Positions 21,633-33,649 of a DNA stretch of 64,000 nt are shown in pieces. The stretch's first letter is position 1, and each line of letters begins with the position of its first letter. The stretch is taken from the NCBI GenBank assembly GCA_033557465.1, contig CM066033.1, positions 232,874,109-232,938,108 on the forward strand. Direction: 5' to 3'. The stretch comes from Ichthyophis bannanicus (lineage: Eukaryota > Chordata > Amphibia > Gymnophiona > Ichthyophiidae). Position numbers and translations under genes: made by a program. A model generated the notes under the pieces. That model was not told the origin of the DNA, searched no databases, and worked only from the letters and a program-made list of their open reading frames with translations.

Positions 21633-22490
21633 TTTCAGTCAGTTGTCCATGATGTTGACTTCCAGATTTCCTGGCAGAGACTTGTAAGTATGGTAACAGC
21701 CACATCTGATTGCTATAATGCTTCAAAGAGAATACCATCAATGCCCAATGCTTTGTTTTTTGATAATGCTTTGAATGCTGCTTTGACTTCTTTCATCACC
21801 AATGCTCCCTGATCATAAGGTATAGGTTGAAAGAGCTGTTGGTCCGCTTGATTTTTATGGTATAATGACTGTATATTCTTTTCACCTTATTTTGATCTTC
21901 TCAACATCATTCAACATGGATCCTAGAGCATCTTGTAGCATTCCAATCCGAGGCTGGAATTTGTTTTTTAACTCTCATAGCTTTAGGAAAGCTGATCTTG
22001 TTCTTCCTCTAATAGTTTCTGATTCTATTTCCTTGCATGCATCATTGTAGCACTTTTCCTTGTCTCATCTTGCTGCACATTAGAAATATCTGTTGAGTTC
22101 TGTGATTTCCTCTCTTTCTCCTTCGGCTTTAGCTTCTCTGCATTTCCTGGCATTTTTAAGAGTTTCTTCTGTCATCCATTTTGGCTGGGGGGGGTTTCAC
22201 CTTTTGTAGAGACTTCTTACTTTCTTTGAGCACAACTTTCTTGATATTATCCCAAAACTCTTCTGGTGCTCTGTCATTTGTATCCAAAGCAGCAAATTGA
22301 TTTCTCAAGCAGTCTTTAAATTCCAGTGGTATATTCTCAAGGTCATATTTTGCTATATTCATGAGTGGTCTGCTCTTTTTCAGTTTTAGCTTGAGTTTGC
22401 ATACTAGTAGTTGGTGATCTGTACCACATTCGGCTCCAGGTTTTGTCTTTGTTGATGTTGAGCTTTTCCATTGTTGACTTCCACAGATTT
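21633..22490 (-). pseudogene. RTE-clade LINE, 5' piece (endonuclease end and linker)
   Basis: On the minus strand the right part reads GAECGTDHQLL (end of the endonuclease domain), then NIAKYDLENIPLEFKDCL and a lysine-rich linker. NKALGIDGILFEALQSD (RT entry) comes near 21740, followed by LTSLCQEIWK. The frames shift several times. The piece is broken at its 5' side near 22490 by unrelated sequence, so the first half of the endonuclease is missing. Confidence 0.85.
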
Positions 22491-24470
22491 AGGACCCGAT
22501 TTTGAACAAGACACCGATATCTGCCATACCCGCAGAAAGTTACCCATGCAGGAAAAGTGCTTGAATCATGAGTCATGTGCCTCCAAAATGGGCAAGCAAC
22601 GAAAATGCAGCACAAACCGAGCACAGCGGCAGGTGCCCACAGTGGCATATATGGGTAAGTGCAGGGCACGTAACCCGGGCTCTGCACCCAAGATAGACAG
22701 GCGATATCTATGTACATGACCACAACAGTGGCCAGAAAAGCAGGACGGCATATATGCATGAACCCATTTTTTACCTGTCCGGTGTACCGTGCATAGATGA
22801 CACCATCATCCAGGCCCCGTGGGCTGCCTGTGCAAGAGCCCCCTGTGGCTGGGCGGATAGACACCAGTGGCATAGCAGCAAGGAGAAGCGTTAACTTCAG
22901 CCTCAATGAAAGTGAGAGCCTTGGCCAATCCGTGTTGCAGCATGAGGGGGTTCTCTACCCCAGGGGGCCATCGGCCAAATCTGTGGCTGTCAACAGCCAT
23001 ATGGAAGGGCATCCAACTACGGCAGTGCAGGTAAGGAGGCCACAACAGGTAGGGGCAGGGGCTGAGCACCATGCTAGGCACACATACCCTGAAAGGCACA
23101 GCTATGTGTCTGCACAGGGAGATAAGGCTGTGATGCCAAGCCACATGCTGGTGGCTGCCCCCAATGTTTGCCAATCAGGTACTGGTGAGAGACAGGCCAT
23201 GCATTGGCACAGGTGACAGCCCTGATTGCCCACAGCAGGGGGTATACCCACGCACAGCAGGTGGTGAGGCCACTGCACCCCCTGGTGGCGGTTGGTAGCA
23301 ATGTCACAGGGCATGCACAGCAATGGTAATGCCCGGTGCAGGGGGAGCTGTGGTAGGGGATGCCCTGGACACCTGCCCCACCCCCCAGCCCCTGTGCCCT
23401 GGTACAGGGATCTGGGGGGAACAGTGGCAAAAACCACATATGTGTTGCCTATCTGTCCCTGCAACTTGATCTGCCACCATTGCTTGCCACTCCCTGTCTG
23501 GCTGTGGCAGCATGTCGATGATGTGATGCCACAGAACATAACAGATCTGCAGTGGCAAGCATGCATAAACCACGACACCCTGTCCTTGCACGATGCACAA
23601 CAAACCATGCAGTGATATGACCCCTGAGACAGTGCTCACAGCCGAGGCCACACACAGCCCACAACCAAGTACCATGGTGCCAAGTGATGCCTGTGTGCAA
23701 CAGATAGGAGCAAGGGAAGGGGGGTGACACAGGTGAAGCAGTGATCCAGATGGCACCATTGCTGGTGACACAGGACATGTGTCAAATGGCCAGGAGAGTG
23801 ATGGGCAAGAATACGGTGTCAGATGCCAGAGGTGTACTATCACATGCACCCCGCTCCTTCCACCCTGGGTATGCCCCTGCCCTCAGGATGGGCAGGTCAC
23901 CAGACTGCGGCAGGATACTGGTATGCACAACAGGCAGTATGGTAGCACCCAACTGAGTCCATCTGTGTCCCCCCTCTCTCCCAAAGTGAATATGGCATGC
24001 AACGCACCCTCGAGGCCCTCAAGTGCTGCTTCAGCAACACTGCACCAGAAAAGACCGAACCAGCTGCAGGGAATCAGAGAGTCGCTGGCAGCCAAGGAAG
24101 GTCAGTGGGGTACACAGTGGAGCCCAGCAGATGCAGGAGGTGGCAGCCATGGCTGCCAGTCTGGTGCAGGCAGACCTCCTGGTGGTGGACTCTCACTGTG
24201 ATGGAATGTGCTATGGGCAGCTGTGCCATCCTCCGATGCTACCATCCCATGTGTGCACCATCCAACACCCAAGATGTGCAGGTGCACGTACACATGGCTG
24301 GGGAATGGCACAGAAGGGCAGTACAGCGGCACACACCCGCAGCAGTAGCCCCAGGTACACATTGTGCACCTGCCCATGCTGCCCACTGTATATGCCCATT
24401 GCCCAGGGGGGTGCTGGCAGGCCACAGCTCAGCATGTGAGGAGGAGAACAGAACTGGCTTGGAAAACTAA
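22491..24470. other. GC-richer block, probably a decayed DNA transposon
   Basis: About 2 kb with base composition unlike the flanks and similar in texture to the inner parts of the Harbinger elements (tgcacag- and ggcca-rich). Its left edge coincides with the break in the RTE frame. Long frames on both strands (for example 23304-23849 minus and 23779-24201 plus) have no recognisable domain and overlap each other, so I do not call genes. Confidence 0.45.
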
Positions 24471-25626
24471 AAGAAGATGGGCAGTAGGACTGAAAGGAAG
24501 ACACAAAGGTAGATCCATGTGATCTAGTTGCCAGATCCTGAATTGAAGTGAGGAGCGTGATGAAAGGAACACTGCTACAGATTTTATTGAGGAACTGGTG
24601 AACTGTCAGTGTTTTGGGAAGCTGACAGGAGGGAAATGTGTTTGCCATAAAAAATCCTGGTTGCAAGCCATAGTAAAGCATAGACCTAGTAGATTAAAAT
24701 ACCTGAGCAAGAAGTCTGTGGTTTGAAAAAAGAAAGACAAACTGAAAAAAGAAAGACAAACTGAATTGCCATTAGAAAAACATTCTGGATTAAATTTGCA
24801 CCAAAGGGATGTATGTTGGCTGAAAAAGTTACTAACTAGAGGCCCAGGGTCAAGTATCCTCCTAATAGTTTAAAATCAAGAGGCTAAGGTCCATGCAATG
24901 CAGACACAGAGAAGTCAAGAATTGCATGTTAGAACTATGGAAGATAAATGTCACAGTAAAGCCCATAGTCTATAGCCTGAACTATGTGATTGGACCATTT
25001 CTCAAATGGAACTTTATTGTCCACTTGGAATTGTACAAGTTATGCAGAGGGGGCTATATGCTAACTGCATAAGTTACTAATTAGAAGTCCATGGTAAAGC
25101 CTACAACTAATTTTGTAGATTAAACATACTGTAGTAAACCAGTGTCCCGCCCTATATGTGGGAAAGGGAAGACTTTACTGAGTTCCTGATCCAGAGAGCT
25201 AACCTAGAGGAACTCAGCAGTCATTGCATAAACTACCCTTAAACTCCTATGAAATTTGGCCCAGTTAAGTATTTGGCCAAAGCACATTTCTCAAGATTTT
25301 GCTCAATAAAAACAACTAAAACAAATTTTACCAAATTTACCAGGTGTGATCCAGTGACTATTATTAACTCTAAGTAAATGGAATATCAGCCTCCTAGCTT
25401 ACGCAATTTCATATCTGTGAAGTCATGAACGTCTTACAATCCAGAGGCTACTGGCTAGGCATATAATAAACTGTGTAAGACAGGCTAGATTGACTAAGAG
25501 GCACTAGTATATTACCATGTACTAGCATGCATTAACACACAATATTTACCACAGATCCCATTTATGCAATAAGACCTATTTACCAATAATGCACATTAAT
25601 GTCATTAAAATACTTTGGTACCTCTA
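24471..25626. other. Unassigned AT-rich sequence
   Basis: No gene is seen. A 17-bp tandem pair (aaaaaagaaagacaaac) lies at about 24725-24760. The stretch at 25490-25620 (taccatgtactagcatgcattaac) resembles Harbinger-MITE interior text. Confidence 0.4.
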
Positions 25627-26041
25627 GGTGCATGTTTACCAAACTACTGTAATGGTTAGCATGGGGTTTAACGTGTGCTAGGGTAATTGTTACTCCTCAC
25701 CAAATCTCACGCTAACTGCATAGTGTGGGATGAAGTAGAGACTAGGCAGTTCTGAAGTTGAGCCTGTACATTGCAGTTGGCATGGGTATCTTTAACGCAT
25801 GCAAACCATCAATGTTGCACTTAGCATATGTACTTACTGCCACCTCAGTGGGTGGCCTAATGTGTACCTGTGTAATAGCGGCAAATTGCTTAGCACAGAG
25901 GTGGCGTGGAACCCACGCTAAATACATCGGGACATGTAGGCCACGCATGCCTTCATTTGTTAGCACACGTTTGGCGGCCATCCCCGTGCTGTGTTTTGGG
26001 GTTTAATGTGGTGCACTGCCTCATTTTAGTAAACATGCCCC
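25627..26041. mobile_element. Harbinger-like MITE (415 bp)
   Basis: The left end ggtgcatgtttaccaaa pairs with the right end ttttagtaaacatgcccc; the consensus GGGGCATGTTTACTAAA is one base from the ends of elements A and B. No coding capacity. A similar 397-bp copy is at 61673-62069. Confidence 0.7.
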
Positions 26042-26897
26042 TGATTCTCTTCCTAGAATTGTTTCACTTGTTTATAACTTGTGGTTTGAAAGCTATTATT
26101 TTTGGTTGCATTTAACTCTAATTTATGTGGTGATTTATTTTGAGGCAAGTAAGCTACAGGGAAAATGCCAGCAAACAGTAAAATAGAGCAGTTTGAATGG
26201 GGCATGCAGTTGTGTTCCCTATCAAAATAATGAGAAGCTCACTCAACTCCATGTCATTGAAACCCTGGCAGGCTTCTAGTGCTTTTAAATAGATACGATT
26301 GGAATGCCATCTCACTTATGGGCTTTTTAGACTGATGACTTATTTATTCATAGCTGTATTCTTGCAGTCTTTTTGGATGGGTAAGATATTTAAAGAGAAT
26401 GGAATTCTAGATTGACAACTGATTAGTATACAAGCCTGATTATATGCAAATCACCAGTTTCCATTGACTTAATTGTGATCAGAGGTAAAATGTATAATTA
26501 CCACATGTATTTAAGATACATTTATATTTAATTAACGTGAATATTTTTATATTTATAGCACTTATGTTTTATGTATATTGTACTTTTGGTAATGTACACT
26601 GAGGTATCAAAGCGTAACTAAATAAATTTCTTATGTGGATTCACGAGCTACCATGGTCTAAATTGCTGAATATTATAAATCTGTGAAAATTATTGTGCTT
26701 TTTATGTGATTGAAATGAATTAATGAAATTGGGCTCAGGTGCACTAAAATATTTAGCACATTTAGTACTTAGTGCCAAATTTCTGCTTCACTCTATTCTC
26801 ACCTCAGCAATAATCTGCTTCCACAGAAATAACCAAATACTTAAAGAAAAGTCAAAGATCATAATATTTTCTTTTGCACTTTGCTCAAAGGCTTATA
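26042..26897. other. Unassigned AT-rich sequence
   Basis: No gene or recognised repeat. The sequence is strongly A/T-rich, with ttatatttaattaac-like text around 26520. Confidence 0.4.
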
Positions 26898-26960
26898 CGG
26901 TTAGGGCTCTTCAACTTGGAAAAAAGATGGCTGAGGGAAGATATGATAGAGGTCTATAAC
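26898..26960 (+). pseudogene. CR1 ORF2 scrap on the plus strand
   Basis: About 60 bp (gggctcttcaacttggaaaa ... gatatgatagaggtctataa) match the CR1 segment that encodes GLFNLEKR...DMIEVY. It abuts the 3' end of the minus-strand CR1-3 directly, so two CR1 fragments lie in opposite orientation. Confidence 0.65.
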
Positions 26961-27266
26961 ATAAGAACATAAGATATGCCATACTGGGTCAGACCAAGGT
27001 CCATCAAGCCCAGTATCCTGTTTCCAACAGTGGCCAATCTAGGTCATACGTACCTAGCAGTTTCCCCAAAGACACAGGTTCCACAGTGTTTGTATTGGGT
27101 CAAGCAGTGATATCCTGGGTCCCTTTTTAATAATGGTTTATGGACCTTTCCTTCAGGAACTTGTCTAACCCTTTTTGAAACCCAGCTACACTAAGAGCCT
27201 TTGCTACATCCTCCGGTAACAAATGCCAGAGTTTGATTACACATTGAGTGAAAAAATATTTTCTCT

Positions 27267-27586
27267 TATTTATTTATTTAACAATTTTTATATACCGCGC
27301 TATTTGTTATCAGTGCAGTTTACATATAACAAAGGTTGCACAGTCAGAAGACTGTTCTGTGCTTACATTGAAACAGGAGTTTAAACTTGGATCAACAGGG
27401 TAACTATATACATATGTACATCAAACATAATTTATTGTCTTATTTGTCTTAAATAGTTTACCCTGTAGCTTCGTATTTATTGAGTTTAAACTTGGATCAA
27501 CAGGGTAACTATATACATATGTACATCAAACATAATTTATTGTCTTATTTGTCTTAAATAGTTTACCCTGTAGCTTCATTACATGT
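27267..27586 (-). repeat. L2-tailed SINE fragment and 105-bp tandem duplication
   Basis: The tttatttattta start and ataccgcgctatttgttatc match the L2/SINE 3' tail. The segment starting gagtttaaacttggatcaac occurs at 27377 and again at 27482. The unit includes the SINE-CR1 junction and CR1 coding sequence, so duplication happened after SINE insertion. Confidence 0.8.
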
Positions 27587-30364
27587 CCCCTAGTCTTTCT
27601 ATATTCTGATAAGGTAAACAATCGATCTACATTTACCCGTTCCACTCCATTCATTAATTTATAGACTTCTATCATATCTCCCCTCAGCCGTCTCTTTTCC
27701 AGGTTAAAGAGCCCTAACCTTTTTAGCCTTTCTTCATAGGAGTATCCTTCCATTCCCTTTACCATTTTGGTGGCTCTTCTCTGAACCTTTTCTAAAATCG
27801 CTATATCCTTTTTAAGATACGGCGACCAGAATTGCACACAATATTCAAGGTGCGGTCTCATCATGGAACAATATAGAGGCATTATAATATCTTTTGTTTT
27901 ATTTTCCATTCCTTTCCTTATCATACCTAGCATTCTATTTGCTCTCTTGGCCACTGCTGCACGCTGGGCCGAGGGTTTTAACTTGGTATCCACAATGACG
28001 CCTAAATCTTTTTCCTGGGTGGTGGTTCCTAATGTGGAACCTTGCATCGTGTAACCATAGTTTGGGTTGTTCTTCCCTAGGTACATAACCTTGCACTTGT
28101 CCACATTAAATTTCATCTGCCATTTTGATGCCCAGTCTTCCAATTTATCAAGATCCTCTTGCAATTTTCCACAATCCTCTTGGGTTTTAACAACTTTAAA
28201 TAGTTTTGTGTCATCTGCAAATTTGATAACTTCACTCGTTATTCCACTTTCCAGGTCATTTATGAATATGTCAAAAAGCAGCGGACCCAGCACAGATCCT
28301 TGGGGTACACCACTATTCACCTTTCTCCATTGGGAAAATTGGCCATTTAGCCCTACCCTCTGCTTTCTATCTTTTAACCAGTTCCTGATCCACAATAGTA
28401 CACTGCCTCCTATCCCATGACTCTTTAGTTTTGCCAAAGGTCTCTAATGAGGGACCTTGTCAAAGGCTTTCTGAAAGTCCAGATACACAATATCAACTGA
28501 CTCACTTTTGTCCACCTGATTATTCACTCCTTCAAAAAAACATAACAGATTAGTAAGACAAGATCTTCCTTGTCTAAAGCCATGTTGGCTGTCTCCCATT
28601 AGGTCATGACTATCTACATGCTGAGTAATTTTATTCTTTATTATGGTTTCTACCATTTTTCCCGGTATTGATGTCAGGCTCACCAGTCTGTAGTTTCCCG
28701 GATCACCCCTGGAACCCTTTTTAAAAATTGGTGTTACATTGGCGATCCTCCAATCTTCAGGTATTAGAGATGATTTTAATGATAGTTCACAGATTACTAA
28801 TAGCAGGTCTGCAATCTCGTATTTCAGTTCTTTCAACACCCTTGGATGTATACCATCCGGCCCAGGTGATTTTCTACTCTTCAGTTTATCTAATAGTTGT
28901 AATACATCTTCCCGATGTATTGATATTTCCTTCAATTCTTCCGCACCTTTAAATACCACTTCAGTCATGGGTAACATCCCTACATCTTCCTCAGTAAAGA
29001 CTGAAGCATTCATTCAGTCTCTCCGCTATCGCCTTGTCGCCTCTTAGTGCTCCTTTAACCCCTTTATCATCTAATGGACCAACTGACTCTCTCACAGGTT
29101 TTTTGCTACGAATGTACTTGAAAAGGTCTTTACTTCGCGTTTTTGCTTCCGCAGCAAGCTTCTTCTCAAATTCTCCCTTTGCCTGCCTTATCAATGCCTT
29201 GCATTTGACTTGCAAGTGCTTGTGCTGTTTCCAGGTTTCGTCGTTTGGCTCTTTTTTCCATTTCCTGAAAGATGCTTTTTTGGAAACAACAGCCTCTCTG
29301 ACCTCATCTTTAAACCATGCTGGCAGTTTTTTGGACTTCCTTCCACTTTTCTTAATGCGTGGAATACAGCTTGTCTGGGCTTCCAAGATAGTATTTTTCA
29401 ACAACAGCCAAGCCTGATGTACGTCTTTAACCTTTGCAACTGCTCCTTTTAGTTTTTTCTTAACTGTTTTCCTCATTTTATCATAGTCTCCCTTTCGAAA
29501 GTTAAAAGGTAGTACTGTGGATTTCCTTACTATCCCTCCTCCACTAATTAAATCAAAGGCGATCATGCTATGATCACTATTGCCAAGTGGCCCCAACAAC
29601 CTTATCTCTTGCACTAGATCTAGTGTTCCACTAAGGATTAGGTCTAATATGGCTTCCCCTCTGCTTGGTTCATGAACCAGCTGCTCCAAGAAGCAATCAT
29701 TTATGTCATCTAGAAACTTTATCTCCCTAGCATGTCCTGACGTGACACTGACCCAGTCGATACCGCGGTAGTTGAAATCACCCATTATTATTACTGCGCT
29801 GTAACTTTTGTTAGCTTCCTTGATTTCTTTGAGCATTTCATCATCCATTTGGTCATTCTGGCCAGGCGCTCAATAGTACACCCCCACTGCCATTGCCTTC
29901 CCCCTTTTACATGGAATTTCAATCCATATAGATTCTACAGCAGATTTTGTTTCCTGCAAAACTTTAATCCTTTCTGACTCAATGCCCTCTCTAACGTAGA
30001 GAGCAACCCCTCCACCAATTTGATCAGCTCTATCATTATGATATAGTTTGTACCCAGGTATCACAGTGTCCCACTGGTTGTCCTCCTTCCACCATGTCTC
30101 TGATATTCCAATCATATCTAACCTTTCATTTAGTGCTATATATTCTAACTCTCCCATCTTATTTTTTAGACTTCTAGCATTTGCATACAAGCATTTTAGA
30201 GAATGTATTTTATTCATATTAATTTGGCTATTGTTAGACATGGGTAATTTGGGATCTTTAAGCTCTGTCTGCTCCATACTTGAGGGCATTTGGGCTACTT
30301 TACTCTTTTGTGGAACCTCTCTGCTTTTGGTAGTATCCTTCAAAGATACATTCTTCCGAACCAT
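27580..30364 (-). pseudogene. CR1-3 ORF2 (endonuclease-RT), disabled
   Basis: Reading leftwards: SLKCLYANARSLKNKMGELE and ISETWW (30200-30080), a stop at about 29870 where CR1-2 has an Arg codon, GDFNYRGIDWV and GNSDHSM (29770-29560), and a frameshift at about 28995-29010. Then come SPGPDGIHPRVL, QHGFRQGRSCLTN and YLDFQKAFDKV, a stop at about 28440, GVPQGSVLGP, and FADD near 28210. The C-terminal [14 protein letters not shown] block is at 27860-27820. The frame is lost near 27580 at the SINE insertion and duplication. The gene-dead copy still aligns end to end with CR1-2. Confidence 0.88.
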
Positions 30365-30399
30365 CCGCTCTTGTGCGACTGTCGGCTTTCCCCTAATAT

Positions 30400-30738
30400 C
30401 TAGTTTAAAAGCTGCTCTATCTCCTTTTTAAAGGTTAATGCCAGCAGCCTGGTTCCATCCCGGTTAAGGTGAAGCCCATCCCTTCGGAAGAGCCTCTCCT
30501 TTCCCCAGAATGTTCCCCAGTTCCTAACATATCCAAAACCCTCATCTCTGCACCATTGTCTCATCCACGCATTGAGACTCCGGAGCTCTGCCTGACTTTT
30601 GGGTCCTGCACGTGGAACAGGAAGCATTTCCTAGAATGCTACCCTGGAAATTCTGGATTTCAACTTCCTACCTAAAAGCCTAAATTTAGCCTCCAGAACC
30701 TCCCTACCACATTTTCCTATGTCATTGGTACCGACATG
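30400..30738 (-). pseudogene. CR1-3 ORF1 esterase C-terminal fragment
   Basis: The minus strand encodes VGTNDIGKCGREVLEAKF at the right edge, then a stop, then MLPVPRAGPKSQAELRSLN and the DGLHLNRDG block with the catalytic Asp/His, ending EIEQLLN at 30400. The N-terminal GDS part is absent through 5' truncation. Confidence 0.85.
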
Positions 30739-31940
30739 CCATATCCATATGGCAACTCTGTGGCTCAATGCACAAAGCCATTGTGTGTATGAGTGAAGGG
30801 TCACAGGTTCAAGGTCCTGCTGTGGGTCATGTATTGCATGTTCCTGTGGATATACTTTAGCCTATAGTGCAGGTACAGCACCAGCTGTGCAATCACAAAT
30901 GAATTAGTCAGCAAGGGTACAAACACCCATCAGCCACACAGACAGACTCCACTATCCACAGCTGCATGGAAAGTCACCTGATAGCACCAGCACACTGAGT
31001 GAGCATTAACAATGGGTGTTGATGTCAGAGGGTGATACTAGTGCCTGCACAATGATCACACATTAACAATGCTTGAGCTGATATGGAGACCAAAGTGGCA
31101 GGCAAGAATGTCAACCATCCCCACTTTGCACAGCGTGAGTGTGTGTGTGTCTCTCCAGAGTTTTGTGGCCTTCTGCACTGCACTGTGCCTCCCATTGCCT
31201 AGGCTGATCCCAACGTTAGTCTGCAAATGTGCAATATGAGGAGCAGAGGATTGTGGGTATGGCCAAAACAGAGCTTTTTCCCAAAATATGTCTGCATCGG
31301 AGGTAGGGTCAATGGCCAAGGCTTCATAGTGCCTGTCTGCCACATAAATGGCCTGGGTGGCCACAGCAGTTCACGCTGTGAGGACACTCTCATTCTGAAC
31401 GAGCTGTGAACATGGCACAGTTATGTATCCATATGCTACTCTACTGATGTGGGTACTACTCCATTGATGTGGGTGCACTCCCTGTCCTAGGAGGCCAATC
31501 ATTGTGCCACATGCTGGTTGTCCATAAGGTTTGTCCCAAACCAGGGTGTACATGCTCACCCTGTGCACATGCAGTGTGTGCTGACCAGCAGACTGGCCCC
31601 AACTGCTATGTGCATGACTGAGACAGCCTTGTGGTGGGCAGCAGGGGCAGTGTAACTGTGCTTGCTGTGAGTGATTGGCAATTCCAGATGGTTGGAACAG
31701 GAGCTATTCCTGTCCTGCTCACTGTAGTCATGGCAGGACCAGCAGGATGGTGGTAGCAGCCCCACACAAGCCTAGCCAGCCCCCACTGCAGTTGGTTTCA
31801 CATGGCACCTGCTGCTGCAACACTAGGCACTGTCATGGGCTGTTCTAAGAGGATTCCTGTCCAACAGGGGCAGGACAAAGGCCCACATGTGATAGCCACC
31901 TACAACATGCTGCAATTCTGCAATAAACAAGGTGACTAGC
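30739..31940. other. Harbinger-related internal sequence (element D, left part)
   Basis: A tRNA-like patch lies at 30750-30820 (ctctgtggctcaatgcac, with ggttcaaggtcct as B-box-like text). The minus strand of 31195-31410 resembles 9478-9680 of Harbinger A (gagagtgacctcccagcag versus gagagtgtcctcacagcg). No intact gene is seen. Confidence 0.5.
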
Positions 31941-32112
31941 ATCATTTATTTAATTATTTATTTATTTAGACAGTTTTGTATACCACCTTATCCTTCAATC
32001 AAAGTGGTCACAATACAATTGGGGGATACATTTAACATAAGGGGATATGAGACACATACACTAATACTTACAGGGAACATGGGCAATGGAGGATTACGTG
32101 GCTTGCAACTGC
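31941..32112 (-). mobile_element. L2-tailed SINE fragment
   Basis: tttatttaattatttattta followed by ttgtataccaccttatcc and a cagggaacatgggcaatgga body. The ggcttgcaac stretch at the right is the reversed MIR/L2-type core. The tRNA head is missing. Confidence 0.65.
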
Positions 32113-33059
32113 ATTATAGACAATAGCTGCCACACACTGTCAGTGATGTGGATGTGCAGCATGGTCAGCAGAGACCATTTCTAGTAGTGCAAGATCTGGG
32201 GACCAGGGGCTAGGCACCAATCCTACCCTCAGGGTGACCACAGAAACTGCTCAGTGGCATGATTTGTAGCTGCTCTGTGCTTATATCACACATTGTCAGT
32301 GCATCTTAGTGAGCTGAAGAGATGGATCAGTGCATTCTCCATTTGGTGATCAAATGCAGACTGCTGTTCTGCATGTGCACTGCATCATGGGTACTGGAGG
32401 GGCTAACCTATACCAGCACACACAGCAGACATTTTAGGCATTGACCTGCAGTCTCTTTGTATCCAGCCATTGCTATGCAGAGCGGTATGGAGGTATAGCC
32501 TACTGGTTAGTGCAATCTCACCATAAGCAGGGGACAGGGATTTGATTCTTACTTGTTCTTTTTGTGACTATGTGCTACTCAGATCATTTTCATGCCTGTA
32601 ACAGTCAGGGTTCTGCTGTGACTGGCAGACACACAGCCTTATAGTTTGATATGAGTTCTGTCCATAGTTTGGGCCAGCAAACAGACTATTCGCCATCAAG
32701 CCCTTCTGAGAGCATGGCTTTATTGGCTGTGCTACAGCACATTGCAGGGGGTCATACATGTTCACCCTGCATATGTCTGGCTGCTGCATGGAAGTATGAT
32801 GTAATGGCCATGGCACAGGCATGGGACTCAGGATACCAGGGTTTTAGGCCCACCAGCACTCCTTTTGTGACACTTTGGAAGGTTTTACTGTGCAGTTTAA
32901 TGTATGCAACACCCTTCATGGATTGCCCACACCTCCTTCTGACCTTAGGCAGGTCACCGAATCCTCCATTGCCTCAGCTGACTGCTGGTTCTTACAGTCC
33001 CTGTTTTTTATCAAACATTACAACTTTTTCATTACAAGGTATCCCATTGTGACTGTGTG
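32113..33059. other. Harbinger D interior with SINE remnants
   Basis: tRNA-like patches lie at about 32490-32560 and 32790-32870. A SINE-type tail (ccttaggcaggtcaccgaatcctccattg) lies at 32943-32975. No gene. Confidence 0.45.
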
Positions 33060-33649
33060 TCCCCTCACTGCTGCTGCTCCTGCTATTCTTATTGTTGCTA
33101 TTGCTGCTTGTTTTTATGCCTGCTTGTGCTGTCTCTTCTCTCCAGGTGCTCTCCTGTTCTACTGCCACTCAAGTGCCGACTTCCTGCCTCCCAGAAGTGA
33201 CGCGGACACGTGCAACGCGTCCGCGTCGGCATCCAGGTACCCGACCAGTTATAAGGGCTCTGGCGGCGGTGTTCTGTGCTGCAGCGGCGCGCGCCGAAGG
33301 AGCACGCACAAGGAGCAGGATGTGATCCTTGGGCGAGCTCCTTGGGGCGACGATGGGGACGTCCAGCATCACCAGCAGCTTCGTGCTGCATTCCCCTCTT
33401 GCTTTTCCTCATTCGTCTCTCTTCTTACGATCAGTTTGCTTGTCCTCCCTGGCCTTTCCTTTGGCTTATCTGATCTTTCGGCACAGGCCTCTGGCTTCCG
33501 CCCTACCCCTATCATGGCTGCCATTCCCGTTATTTGGGGTAACCGCCCACTCCCTCCGGTTTCCTTACCACCAGGGTCTTGTCCGCGTAACTTGCACAAT
33601 CTTCTCTCATGTCACCCTACTCAGCTGTTCCCTAGTTCCCTCCCATCAG

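Larger units (their letters stand above)
26961..30738 (-). mobile_element. CR1 LINE (CR1-3), minus strand, 5'-truncated in ORF1
   Basis: Same subfamily as CR1-2. The 3' end lies at 26961 (acataagaacataagatatg, reverse complement of the CR1-2 end). The 5' end breaks at about 30738 inside the ORF1 esterase, at the GTND motif. It is interrupted near 27267 by an L2-tailed SINE fragment followed by a local 105-bp duplication. Confidence 0.9.

Noticed and set aside
22343..22906. 187-codon minus frame
   Set aside because: It crosses the RTE break at about 22490 and joins RTE out-of-frame text to unrelated DNA.
23102..23849. Several long overlapping minus frames
   Set aside because: GC-rich DNA with frames open on both strands, no domain, and mutual overlap.
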